A stretch of DNA of 36,195 nt from Tildeniella nuda ZEHNDER 1965/U140 (lineage in GTDB: Bacteria > Cyanobacteriota > Cyanobacteriia > Leptolyngbyales > Leptolyngbyaceae): contig JAHHIG010000033.1 in NCBI GenBank assembly GCA_019358895.1, forward strand, positions 1 through 36,195, written 5' to 3'. This document shows, in pieces, positions 8,529-17,937 of this stretch (positions are counted from its first letter, which is position 1; every line of letters begins with the position of its first letter). Under the pieces are notes generated by a model that was not told the origin of the DNA, ran no database searches, and saw only the letters and a list, made by a program, of their open reading frames with translations. Made by a program: the position numbers and the translations under genes.

Positions 8529-8933
8529 ATGACGGAAACAACGGGTGTGAAGCGAGTGTTTATTTGCGGTTCGGCACTGCGGGGACAACCCGATCACGGA
8601 AATCTGCAATCGGCAACGTTTATTCGGGAAGCAAAGACGCGATCGCTCTATCGCCTACACGCCGCTGAGGATGGGTGGCATCCTGCCATTTACGAAGTCA
8701 GCGAGGGCGGTGTTTCGATTCCAGGCGAGGTGTATGAGCTGACGATCGCCCAGTATGAACACCTACTGGCAACGGAACCGCCCAACATGTATCCGGCTGA
8801 TGTCGTTTTAGATGATGGCGAAGTGCTGACGGCGATTCTCTATCCACGCGAATTGGTTGAAAAGTATGACTGGCTCGACATTTCTGACCTTGGCGGTTGG
8901 GCTGCGTACAAAGCCAGCACTGCCAAACAATGA
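8529..8933 (+). CDS. Small protein of the allophanate hydrolase C-terminal / GGCT-like fold
   Basis: This 134-residue protein starts at ATG 8529 after AGGGG. The opening VFICGSALRGQPDHGNL matches the gamma-glutamylcyclotransferase-like fold. The ending LDISDLGGWAAYKAS matches the C-terminal domain of allophanate hydrolase (AtzF), which acts there on N-carboxycarbamate. Here the domain stands alone without the amidase half. Its stop overlaps the ribD start by four bases (ATGA at 8930-8933), so the two are translationally coupled. The neighbouring M20 enzyme suggests carbamoyl chemistry. Catalytic function is unproven. Confidence 0.78.
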   Translation: MTETTGVKRVFICGSALRGQPDHGNLQSATFIREAKTRSLYRLHAAEDGWHPAIYEVSEGGVSIPGEVYELTIAQYEHLLATEPPNMYPADVVLDDGEVLTAILYPRELVEKYDWLDISDLGGWAAYKASTAKQ

Positions 8934-10024
8934 ACGAACGTGACACCGACGATCGCGCCTGGATGCAGCGCTGCCTGGATTTGGCACGGCAGGCATTGGG
9001 ACGCACTGCACCAAATCCACTGGTCGGTTCGGTCATTGTGCAGAACGGTGCGATCGTTGGTGAAGGATTTCATCCCGCAGCGGGACAGCCACACGCAGAG
9101 GTGTTTGCCCTACGACAGGCAGGCGAACAAGCACGAGGCGCAACGCTTTACGTCAACCTGGAGCCTTGCAACCACTATGGGCGCACACCACCCTGTTCAG
9201 AGGCGATCGTCGCAGCAGGCATACGGCGCGTCGTTGTCGGCATGGTCGATCCAGATCCTAGAGTGTCCGGTAGCGGCATTGCGCGGTTACAGCAGGCAGG
9301 CATTGAAGTCACAGTCGGTATCGAAAAAGCAAACTGTCGTACGCTCAACGAAGCCTTTATCCATCGCATTTTGCATCACCGTCCGTTTGGCATTCTCAAA
9401 TACGCGATGACTCTGGACGGGAAGATTGCTACCACCACTGGGCATAGCGCCTGGGTCACGAGTCCTGCTGCCCGCGCTGAAGTGCATCAACTGCGAGCCG
9501 CCTGCGATGCAGTCATTGTCGGTGGTAACACCGTTCGGCGCGACAATCCCCTTCTGACCAGTCGTCAAGATCACACACCATTACGAGTGGTGATGAGTCG
9601 ATCGCTCGACCTCCCCATAGATGCCCAACTTTGGCAGACGAATATTGCCCCAACGCTGGTCTTCACCGAAGCAGGCGCAAATCCAGCCGTTCAGAAAGCA
9701 CTCATGCAACAAAACGTTGAGGTGATTGAACTCTCCCCCTTAACCCCTTCAGCCGTGATGACGTATTTGTACGATCGCGGTTGTCTTAGCGTTCTGTGGG
9801 AATGTGGTGGCACTCTGGCAGCACAGGCGATCGCGGATGGTGCCGTTCAAAAAATTCTCGCCTTCATTGCCCCCAAAATCATTGGTGGCAGTAGTGCGCC
9901 CTCACCGATCGGCGATTTAGGCTTGACGACCATGACCGATGCGCTGATTTTAGAACGTGTGCAATGGCGATCGATCGGTTCAGACCTATTGATTGAAGGC
10001 TATTTGGGAACGGCAAGCGGCTAA
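8930..10024 (+). CDS. ribD: Bifunctional riboflavin biosynthesis deaminase/reductase
   Basis: RibD deaminates diaminohydroxy-phosphoribosylamino-pyrimidine and then reduces the ribosyl chain, two steps of riboflavin synthesis. The N-terminal deaminase carries the zinc motifs HAEV (55-58) and PCNHYGRTPPC (79-89). The C-terminal reductase starts near FGILKYAMTLDGKIATTTG and includes the IVGGNTVRRDNPLLT and ECGGTLAAQAI segments. I chose ATG 8930, giving 364 residues as is usual; this start overlaps the preceding stop by four bases. No other rib gene is nearby. Confidence 0.95.
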   Translation: MNERDTDDRAWMQRCLDLARQALGRTAPNPLVGSVIVQNGAIVGEGFHPAAGQPHAEVFALRQAGEQARGATLYVNLEPCNHYGRTPPCSEAIVAAGIRRVVVGMVDPDPRVSGSGIARLQQAGIEVTVGIEKANCRTLNEAFIHRILHHRPFGILKYAMTLDGKIATTTGHSAWVTSPAARAEVHQLRAACDAVIVGGNTVRRDNPLLTSRQDHTPLRVVMSRSLDLPIDAQLWQTNIAPTLVFTEAGANPAVQKALMQQNVEVIELSPLTPSAVMTYLYDRGCLSVLWECGGTLAAQAIADGAVQKILAFIAPKIIGGSSAPSPIGDLGLTTMTDALILERVQWRSIGSDLLIEGYLGTASG

Positions 10025-10069
10025 AGCGGGTGAAACCACGATCGCGGCTTTCTACAAACTGCCTGAAAA

Positions 10070-10627
10070 CTACAAACTGCTCGAAAACGGAAACTCTCTG
10101 TCGATCGTCCACCGTTGCCCATCGTGCCGCAACAAGGTTAGATGAGCTGCTGTAAACTCAAGCTGCAACGGCACCTGCTGAAACTCCGACCAGGCAAGCT
10201 TGAAGTTTTCCTCAGTCAAATCCCGAAAGCCAACCGTCATGTGAGGCGAAAACGATCGCATCTTTGAGACAGCATCCACAATGCCCATTTGCTCCATGTG
10301 AGCCATCAACGCCGTTTGCAGCGCCAGGAGTGCGGGTGTCTTCAGAACATTGATGTAGATTACATGCGGCGGAAACGCTCCAAAATCTGACAGCGTAATG
10401 GGTAGTGGCGCTGACCGAGCAGCAAACTCGCCAAGATTTTGATGGAGGGCAGGCATTGCTTCAAGTGCCCATGCAAAAGGTGGCTGCAAGGTGATATGAG
10501 GTGGTGATTTGAGCGCTGCATGGCTGTTGTAGCGATCGGCAAACACCTGCTTGATCGCATTGGCATCGCCCTGAATCGCCTGCGATGGTAACAAAGCAAT
10601 AAAAAATCGACCGTTTGCTGCGCCCAA
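10070..10627 (-). CDS. 2'-5' RNA ligase-like 2H phosphoesterase
   Basis: A 185-residue protein with the two HxT motifs of the 2H phosphoesterase superfamily: His44-Ile-Thr46 (PPHITL) and His129-Met-Thr131 (SPHMTV). Relatives hydrolyse cyclic phosphodiesters or join RNA ends; the substrate here is unknown. The start is a TTG (MGAANGRFFIALLP) preceded by AGGGT; no better ATG exists before the conserved FFIALLP strand. It converges with ribD across a 45-base gap. Confidence 0.85.
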   Translation of the reverse strand: MGAANGRFFIALLPSQAIQGDANAIKQVFADRYNSHAALKSPPHITLQPPFAWALEAMPALHQNLGEFAARSAPLPITLSDFGAFPPHVIYINVLKTPALLALQTALMAHMEQMGIVDAVSKMRSFSPHMTVGFRDLTEENFKLAWSEFQQVPLQLEFTAAHLTLLRHDGQRWTIDREFPFSSSL

Positions 10628-10808
10628 AAAGTTACCCTGTATACCTTACATCTGTTTAACCAAGGTCTGTTTAGATCGGGACTAAAGGCGAACGATCAAC
10701 TCTATGGCTGACAGTCGCTGCCACGATCGTCCAGCAGTCTGCTGCCCCAAGTCTAACGTTCAAAGATTTACCCGATCGCACCATTGTCTATTGAAAGGAA
10801 CGCCCTCT

Positions 10809-11075
10809 ATGCCCTGGTTCGTCAAAATTGAAGAAGGAATTGTCGATCGCCCCATCTTTGACCAATACGTCCCTGCCCACAAAGAATTTGTGCGGGGCTT
10901 AATCGCCAAGGGTCACCAAGCAAAAACTGGCTATTGGAGCTGTTACGGCGGCGGTATGCTCCTCTTTCAAGCGGCATCAATGGATGAAGCAAGGGCGATC
11001 GTGGCACAAGATCCGCTCGTCCAGAATGAATGTGTGCATTACAAGCTGTATGAATGGTGTGTAGCGGTGGAGTGA
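10809..11075 (+). CDS. YciI-like protein
   Basis: An 88-residue protein of the YciI (YCII-related, dimeric alpha-beta) family, widespread in cyanobacteria and of unclear function. The N-terminus MPWFVKIEEGIVDRPIFDQYVPAHKEF and the YGGGMLLFQAASMDEARAIV stretch are typical, as is the acidic and aromatic end. AAAGGAA precedes the ATG at 10809. A heptamer array begins immediately after the stop codon. Confidence 0.85.
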   Translation: MPWFVKIEEGIVDRPIFDQYVPAHKEFVRGLIAKGHQAKTGYWSCYGGGMLLFQAASMDEARAIVAQDPLVQNECVHYKLYEWCVAVE

Positions 11076-11076
11076 G

Positions 11077-11123
11077 GGGGAGTCGGGAGTCGGGAGTGGG
11101 GAGTGGGGAGTGGGGAGTGGGGG
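11077..11123. repeat. Heptamer (STRR-type) array GGGAGTS
   Basis: About six tandem 7-bp units read GGGAGTC then GGGAGTG, starting one base after the YciI stop. The same family is found inside thiL (3963-3994) and, in reverse complement, at 17809-17842. The rest of the gap up to 11254 shows no other feature. Confidence 0.8.
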
Positions 11124-11254
11124 AAGGACAGTTTGAGTTTGCGTCGCTGTTTCCCCCTCTACATCTCCACGTCTAGCTTCTAAAAAGCGTCTTCAGCGCC
11201 TCACCTGAAACCAGTAAAGAGTATGATCACAGGTAATTTTCACTGGTGTTTTCG

Positions 11255-12046
11255 ATGAATGACACGATCGCATCGCTTGAGGCTTGGAACCATCGGCTGA
11301 AGGCGGCTGTACTACTGGGTGGGCGAGTCGTCTATCATCTGCTGACGGGCAAGATCGATCGCCGTAACACAATTGAACAAATGAATATTGTGGGTCCGCA
11401 ATCGCTTTCCATTGTCTTAATCACCGCTGCCTTCATTGGCATGGTGTTTACCATTCAAGTGTCACGAGAATTCCTGCGGTTGGGAGCAGGTTCGGCAGTG
11501 GGAGGCATTTTGGCGATCGCGCTCTCCCGTGAGCTATCGCCCATTCTCACCGCTGTTGTTGTTGCAGGACGTGTTGGTTCGGCGTTTGCAGCGGAGTTAG
11601 GCACCATGCGAGTTTCTGAGCAAATCGATGCCCTTTATGTGCTGAAAACCGACCCGGTCGATTATTTGGTGGTTCCCCGTGTCGTTGCCTGCATTCTGAT
11701 GCTGCCAGGTTTAGCTATTCTCTCTTTTTTTACAGGGATGGCGGGCGGTTTACTCATTGCCACTCAGATGTACGATATGTCATACGGTGTTTTCATCTCG
11801 TCTGCCCACGACCTCATGTCTGTTTGGGACATCTGTGCTGGTCCTATTAAAGGGGTTGTTTTCGGTGCGCTCATCGCCGTGATTGGTTGTAGCTGGGGCT
11901 TAACGACTAGCGGTGGTGCAAAAGGCGTGGGTCAATCGACCACAACGTCTGTCGTGACGAGTATTCTTGCGATTATCATTTCCGACTTTTTTCTTTCCTG
12001 GATTATGTTTTCAGGCTCTGGCGATGCTGGCTTGAAAGGGTTTTGA
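11255..12046 (+). CDS. mlaE: MlaE/YrbE-family lipid ABC transporter permease
   Basis: This is the permease subunit of an MCE-type lipid transporter (MlaE; Slr1045-type in cyanobacteria), about 263 residues with five or six membrane spans. Family features seen are IVGPQSLSIVLITAAFIGMVF, the segment GILAIALSRELSPILTAVVVAGRVGSAFAAELGTMRVSEQIDAL, and a C-terminal SVVTSILAIIISDFF. ATG 11255 is chosen over a GTG three codons upstream; neither has a strong ribosome site. The ATPase and MCE partners are not in the window, common in cyanobacteria where they are scattered. The gene converges with aroE. Confidence 0.92.
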   Translation: MNDTIASLEAWNHRLKAAVLLGGRVVYHLLTGKIDRRNTIEQMNIVGPQSLSIVLITAAFIGMVFTIQVSREFLRLGAGSAVGGILAIALSRELSPILTAVVVAGRVGSAFAAELGTMRVSEQIDALYVLKTDPVDYLVVPRVVACILMLPGLAILSFFTGMAGGLLIATQMYDMSYGVFISSAHDLMSVWDICAGPIKGVVFGALIAVIGCSWGLTTSGGAKGVGQSTTTSVVTSILAIIISDFFLSWIMFSGSGDAGLKGF

Positions 12047-12061
12047 ACCGTCGCGCGCCTT

Positions 12062-12937
12062 CTAGTGCCGTTCCGCTTCGCTCAAGCCCAAATGTTGCTG
12101 GAGCGATCGCCGCATCACCTCAATTGGCACGGGTTGCTGTAGCCAAATCTCTAAAGCGGCTGCACCTTGCTGAACGAGCATTTCCAAGCCGTCGATCGCG
12201 ATCGCGCCCCGCTCTTTTGCCTGTTGCAAAAATACCGTCGGATTAGGGGTATAGATTAAATCGTAGGCAATGGCATTGGGCACGATGCTGTCAGCGTCTT
12301 CTGAGCTAAGCGGCGATCCTGTATCAGGTGACATGCCGATCGGGGTTGTGTTGACGATCAAGCCAGCTTGAGGCAAAAGATCTCGCAAATGCGCCCAGGT
12401 GTGAACTTGTAAATTGCTGATTAGGGAGGAACCAGCCCAACGATGCAGGAAGGCTTCTAGTTTTCCTGCATCACGTCCGACCACGTAGATTGCAGCACAG
12501 CCCAATTCTGCACATCCCGCAACAACCGCTCTCGCAGCGCCACCGTTGCCTAAAATGACTGCCACCGTCTGGCTCCAGTCGCGCTGCTGGTCTTTGAGCG
12601 GCTGTAGAAAACCTGCAACATCGGTATTCGTACCGCTCCAGCCCGATTCTGTTCGCCGCACCGTGTTGACCGCACCAATTGCCTGCGCGATCGGCGTGAC
12701 CTCTGTCAGCAACGGTACGATCGCTTGCTTGTGAGGAATAGTGACGTTGAAACCCTGCAAGCCAATCGCAGCAAAGCCATCGATCGCTTGCTGAAGTGCT
12801 GCTGGTTGAACGAGGAACGGGAAGTAGGCGTAGTCCAAGCCAAGATGAGCGATCGCCGCGTTATGCATGATGGGCGATAAGGAGTGGGCGATCGGAGCAC
12901 CGATGACACCCAATAGTTTGGTTTTACCAGTGATCAC
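12062..12937 (-). CDS. aroE: Shikimate dehydrogenase
   Basis: AroE reduces 3-dehydroshikimate to shikimate with NADPH in aromatic amino acid synthesis. The substrate site SLSPIMHNAA, catalytic lysine in NVTIPHK, the NTDVAGF motif, the nucleotide loop LGNGGAARAV and the later VVGRD segment are all present. The frame is open upstream, but minE ends at 12972 and the conserved part begins at ITGKTKLLGVIG. I therefore chose GTG 12937, giving 291 residues, the usual length. The upstream bases resemble the heptamer arrays and lack a clear ribosome site. It follows minE by 34 bases, probably in one transcript. Confidence 0.94.
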   Translation of the reverse strand: MITGKTKLLGVIGAPIAHSLSPIMHNAAIAHLGLDYAYFPFLVQPAALQQAIDGFAAIGLQGFNVTIPHKQAIVPLLTEVTPIAQAIGAVNTVRRTESGWSGTNTDVAGFLQPLKDQQRDWSQTVAVILGNGGAARAVVAGCAELGCAAIYVVGRDAGKLEAFLHRWAGSSLISNLQVHTWAHLRDLLPQAGLIVNTTPIGMSPDTGSPLSSEDADSIVPNAIAYDLIYTPNPTVFLQQAKERGAIAIDGLEMLVQQGAAALEIWLQQPVPIEVMRRSLQQHLGLSEAERH

Positions 12938-12971
12938 AGGAGTGAGGAGTGAAGAATGGGCGAGCAGAAGC

Positions 12972-13301
12972 CTACTCCAGAATGATGGATTCGGATTCAA
13001 CTTTTTCGACGATCGGCTCGACAGGCAGTCGATCAGAGGCAGGGCGTACACGCCGAATGGGCAGATTGGCGATCAGGGCAGTGGTGCGATCGCTGTTTTC
13101 AAGCGCAAATTCCATCCCTTCTGTATCCAGTTCCACGTAGCGAGAGACGACTTCCAGAATTTCCTTTCGCATCGCTTCCAGTGCTTGCGGCGGAATATCG
13201 GTGCGATCGTGCGCCAACACCAGCTTGAGGCGATTCTTCACTTGGCTGCGGCTGTTGTCACCGGGTCGAGCAAACAGGCGTTCGAGAAGTTCAATCAGCA
13301 T
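12972..13301 (-). CDS. minE: Cell division topological factor MinE
   Basis: MinE displaces MinD from the membrane and confines MinCD away from mid-cell. The 109 residues begin with the membrane-binding and MinD-contact part ([33 protein letters not shown]) and continue into the beta-rich dimer domain ([22 protein letters not shown]). The acidic tail ([15 protein letters not shown]) is longer than in E. coli, as is common in cyanobacteria. The 147-base gap to minD is filled with G/A-rich repeats. Confidence 0.95.
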   Translation of the reverse strand: MLIELLERLFARPGDNSRSQVKNRLKLVLAHDRTDIPPQALEAMRKEILEVVSRYVELDTEGMEFALENSDRTTALIANLPIRRVRPASDRLPVEPIVEKVESESIILE

Positions 13302-13448
13302 GGAGCAAGGTGAGGTGAAGGGTGGGGAGGAGGGGCAGGGGGAGAGACAGAGGGAGATAGGGAAGCGAAGGGATGAAGGATGAACGTTTTGACGAACGAC
13401 TAACCACTAATAACCAACAGCTAACAACTGACTCCTGACTTCTCTCCA

Positions 13449-14255
13449 CTAAAAAATCTTCTTGTTAAGAACATCGCGGAGTTTGGCAAAGAAGCTACCG
13501 TTTTTCGCTGTCAGATCGAGAAATTCAACTTTTTCGCCTTCGAGCCTTCGAGCAATGTTGTCAAAAGCGCTACCTGCTAGCGACGGGGTTTCCGACAGCA
13601 CGAGCGGTTCACCTTTGTTCGTAGAGACAATCACACGCTCATCGTCAGGCACTACACCAATGAGGGGAATTGCCAAAATTTCCTGTACATCTTCAACAGA
13701 CATCATGTCGTTTGCCTGCACCATTGCCGGACGAATGCGATTGACGACAAGCTGAATTTTCTTAATATTGTTTGCCTCTAGCAAGCCGACGACACGATCG
13801 GCATCACGCACCGCAGCAATTTCAGGTGTGGTGACGATGATGGCTTCTTTGGCAGCGGCGATCGCGTTCTGAAAGCCCATCTCAATGCCAGCGGGACAAT
13901 CAACAAACACATATTCATAGGTTCGTGCCAGCGTCGTCACCAGTTGCTTCATCTGGTCAGGATTGACCGCATCTTTCGTCCGGTTTTGTGCCGCTGGTAG
14001 CAAGACTAAATTGGGCTGCCGCTTATCTTTCACAAGCGCCTGCTCCAAACGACACTGCCCTGATAGAACATCAACGGCTGTATAAACAACGCGATTTTCC
14101 AAGCCCAGCAATAAATCCAGGTTGCGAAGACCAAAATCGGCATCTACTACGGCAACCTGACGACCGCGCCGTGCTAGCGTCATGCTCAGATTGGCAGTGG
14201 TAGTAGTTTTACCCACGCCTCCCTTGCCAGATGTAACAACAATAATGCGACTCAT
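13449..14255 (-). CDS. minD: Septum site-determining ATPase MinD
   Basis: MinD is the membrane-cycling ATPase that recruits MinC and oscillates with MinE. The deviant Walker A motif TSGKGGVGKTTTTANLS has both lysines (Lys11 and Lys16). Other family motifs are VDADFGLRNLDLLLGLE and VDCPAGIEMGFQNAI. The C-terminal amphipathic membrane helix SFFAKLRDVLNKKIF is present. ATG 14255 (MSRIIVVTSGKGG) gives 268 residues, normal for the family; an upstream start would add ten unconserved residues. Confidence 0.97.
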   Translation of the reverse strand: MSRIIVVTSGKGGVGKTTTTANLSMTLARRGRQVAVVDADFGLRNLDLLLGLENRVVYTAVDVLSGQCRLEQALVKDKRQPNLVLLPAAQNRTKDAVNPDQMKQLVTTLARTYEYVFVDCPAGIEMGFQNAIAAAKEAIIVTTPEIAAVRDADRVVGLLEANNIKKIQLVVNRIRPAMVQANDMMSVEDVQEILAIPLIGVVPDDERVIVSTNKGEPLVLSETPSLAGSAFDNIARRLEGEKVEFLDLTAKNGSFFAKLRDVLNKKIF

Positions 14256-14595
14256 GAAAGCGGCTGTGAATAACGAAGGGGGCAACGAACTGAATGCGGA
14301 AGTTGCTTAGACAATAGACTCAAAACAGGTCTGATTCTGACACCTTAATTTAGCTGAAACGCTAACAGTCTGAAATTCAATCTCTGAAGTTTGGGCTGCT
14401 TGATTCTAAAGTGTTCTAACTATACCGAAACTAACTATGCTTATACTCCGTACATGACATTCTGATCACAGTATTAGAAAAAGCATTTGCAGAAGCGAGG
14501 AAGAAGGGTGTTGTTAGGTGTTGGTTGTTGCTCAGCCGTCAGTCAAAACGTTCATCTTCACCACCTCATCTCCCCACCCCCTCACTCCTCACTCC
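14256..14595. other. minC-minD gap with heptamer array
   Basis: This 340-base gap contains no gene I can support. Its minC-proximal end is a CTCACTC/CTCACCC heptamer array (about 14568-14606). The remainder is AT-rich and likely holds a minD promoter, though I could not assign -10 or -35 boxes with confidence. Confidence 0.6.
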
Positions 14596-15411
<816 letters not shown>

Positions 15412-15663
15412 TTAACGGCTTTAATAGTAAGCTGAAACGCCGCGATCGACACATTGACTCGATCGTTCGTCAAGAACATAGTGCCGTGTGAAGGGAGAGA
15501 TGCGTTCTCAAGCAGTATGCTTCTCAACCCAAATGCTCTGAAAGATCCGGAGCAGTCTTGGAACGCGTGTATACAGAAATCTAAGTTCTTTAAGCTCAAG
15601 TTCTCCAAACAGCCCTTCGAGATCCGGTCTGTCGTTGAAACGGGTGCCACTGATACCAATTCT

Positions 15664-15730
<67 letters not shown>

Positions 15731-15922
15731 CAGCCAAGGATTGAATCTGTAGCTACAGTTTAGGGAAATGGTATGAAAGCATTTCTAGAGACCGCTTTTA
15801 AGGCAAGGGGCTGCTCAGCGCTGTTTTTCTGTACGTGTTTTAGCTGCGTTTTCTGAGCGGCGATCGGTTGGATCGCTAAGCTCCCAAAGCCTGATTCGTC
15901 ACTCCCACCATTGATTCTCACT

Positions 15923-17716
15923 ATGTCAGACGTATTGACTCAGACTGTCAGCTATTCAGGACTCGATCGACTGCTGGATGGGCGCTATCAGGTCATCCAA
16001 ATACTGGCAACTGGCAACTGGGGACGAACCTACCTGGCGCAAGATACGCGTCGCCCAAGCCAACCAGAATGCGCGATTCAGCACGTTGTACCAGTTGCTC
16101 ATGCCCTTTCTGATCAGTCTGCGCTAAGGCAGCTCTTTGTGCGCGAGGCATCCACGCTAGAGCGGCTGGGAGAGCATGAGCAAATTCCCCAGCTTCTAGC
16201 TTGTTTTGAGGATGAACAGGGGTTTCATCTCGTGCAGGAGTTCGTTAGCGGTACGTCCTTGAGCCTGGAACTGATGCCGCAGCCCTGGGACGAAACGCGG
16301 GTTGTGCAATTGCTGGTGGACTGCTTGAAAATTCTGGCAGTAGTGCATGAAGAATGCTGTCGGCATGGTGATATCCAGCCAGATAATCTGATTCGACGAT
16401 CGCACGATGGCAAGCTCATGCTCACCAACTTTGGCACCGTGCGCGATATCCACCTGTCCCTGATGACACTACAAGGGCAGGCTGCTGCCTCAATGGTGCC
16501 CGATACACATGGCTATCAGCCTCCAGAACAGGTGCAGGGATTACCGTGCCTTGCCAGCGATATTTATGCGGTGGGTATGATCGGTATTCAAGCGCTGACG
16601 GGCGTTAAGCCCTTACAGTTGGGCTACGATACTCGCACCTGGGAGATCCTCTGGCAGCCGTTTGGTCAGACAGCAGGCTCAACGCTACGGCATGGGTTAG
16701 TTGCTGTGCTCAGCCGCATGGTTCGCACTGATCATACGCAACGCTATCCGTCTGCTAAAGAAGCACTACAAGCACTACAGCAGTTGACTCAGGCGGTACC
16801 GCATAAGTTGGTGGAGGAGACGATCGCGCCTGCCCTTACGCCTAACCTCTCCCCGCAGGAACCCTCTCAGGCACTAGCACTGCTCAACCTGCCGCACCAG
16901 GAAGCATCATCAGAACCGCGATTGAGTACAGCGGTGCAGATTGGTGTTGGCATTGGCGCTGTCGTGGCAGCAGCAGTCTGTGGCTATGCGCTACCCCATC
17001 TGCTCGATCGCACGCTCTTTGGCACAGGTGACCCCGATCAAAAAGCGTTGGCGGAAGCAACCCAGCAGTACCAGGCAGGACAACTTCAAAAAGCTGTATC
17101 TTTAGCAGAGACCATTCCCAAAGACAGCGCTGCCTATGCACCCGCACGGGAGGCGATCGCCCACTGGCAAACCGATTGGCAAACCGCCGAGCAAAAGTCT
17201 CAGGCAGCAAAAGCGGCATTCCAGCAAGGGAATGGTTTGGTCGTTTTACAACAGGCGCAGGGGCTGCCGCAAAATAGTTACTGGCAGGCGCAGGTGAAGC
17301 CTCTGGTGGAGCAGTCAATGAATCAGGCAGAAGCCGCTGCCGCTCAGCTATTGCGCGATGCCTATGGTCGAGCGATCGTCAAAGATTTTGCAGGCGCGAT
17401 CGTAGCGCTAAAACAGATTCCAGAAGGCACGTCTGTATATGCCAAAGCACAAGAAAAACTGCGCGAGTACAGTGAAAAACAGCAAGTTCAAGCGGTGAGC
17501 TATCTCCAGATTGCTTACGATCAAGCGGAAACGAAAGCGTTCGACAAAGCACTTGAGACACTCCAAAAAATTTCTGCCGATACGCCTACCCATGCCACCG
17601 CTCAGACAAAAACGCGTGAGTACACCGAAAAACAGCGCATTCGAGCCGAAGCTCTGGCACTCCAGGACTTGAACCCTGGCAGCTATCTGCAAGAAGCGAA
17701 TCTGGCGAGGCAGTAG
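15923..17716 (+). CDS. Membrane-anchored protein kinase-like protein, predicted pseudokinase
   Basis: A 597-residue protein with a cyanobacterial SpkB-like kinase fold (LLDGRYQVIQILATGNWGRTYLAQDTRRP at the start). Key residues are changed: the VAIK lysine is Gln53 (CAIQHV), the HRDxKxxN loop is His148-Gly-Asp150-Ile-Gln152-Pro-Asp-Asn155, and DFG is Asn169-Phe-Gly (LTNFGTV). Loss of the ATP lysine and the metal-binding Asp predicts little or no kinase activity. One membrane span follows at about 338-358, then a helical, TPR-like repeat region (AYxxAxxKLREYxEKQ) to the end. ATG 15923 is preferred to the TTG at 15911. A signalling or scaffold role is an inference. Confidence 0.85.
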   Translation: MSDVLTQTVSYSGLDRLLDGRYQVIQILATGNWGRTYLAQDTRRPSQPECAIQHVVPVAHALSDQSALRQLFVREASTLERLGEHEQIPQLLACFEDEQGFHLVQEFVSGTSLSLELMPQPWDETRVVQLLVDCLKILAVVHEECCRHGDIQPDNLIRRSHDGKLMLTNFGTVRDIHLSLMTLQGQAAASMVPDTHGYQPPEQVQGLPCLASDIYAVGMIGIQALTGVKPLQLGYDTRTWEILWQPFGQTAGSTLRHGLVAVLSRMVRTDHTQRYPSAKEALQALQQLTQAVPHKLVEETIAPALTPNLSPQEPSQALALLNLPHQEASSEPRLSTAVQIGVGIGAVVAAAVCGYALPHLLDRTLFGTGDPDQKALAEATQQYQAGQLQKAVSLAETIPKDSAAYAPAREAIAHWQTDWQTAEQKSQAAKAAFQQGNGLVVLQQAQGLPQNSYWQAQVKPLVEQSMNQAEAAAAQLLRDAYGRAIVKDFAGAIVALKQIPEGTSVYAKAQEKLREYSEKQQVQAVSYLQIAYDQAETKAFDKALETLQKISADTPTHATAQTKTREYTEKQRIRAEALALQDLNPGSYLQEANLARQ

Positions 17717-17842
17717 GAGAGGGGCAGAGGGGGCAGAGGAAGCAGGGGAGGCAGAGGAAGCAGGGGAGGCAGGGGAGGCAGAGGAAGCAATTCAATACTT
17801 AATACGACTCCCCACTCCCGACTCCCGACTCCCCACTCCCCA
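17717..17842. repeat. Purine-rich and heptamer repeats after the pseudokinase gene
   Basis: The stretch 17717-17790 repeats GAGGCAGAGGAAGCAGGG with variants. It is followed at 17809-17842 by ACTCCCG/ACTCCCC heptamers, the reverse complement of the thiL and 11077 arrays. Related pyrimidine-rich copies are seen at about 29878-29930. Confidence 0.75.
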
Positions 17843-17937
17843 TTTATGTACTCATATACGCCTCTGGACCTGTCTACTTGCTATGATGCGTCGTGATCGC
17901 GTTTGTCTCAACGAGTCGTCTACTATCGGAGCAGCTT

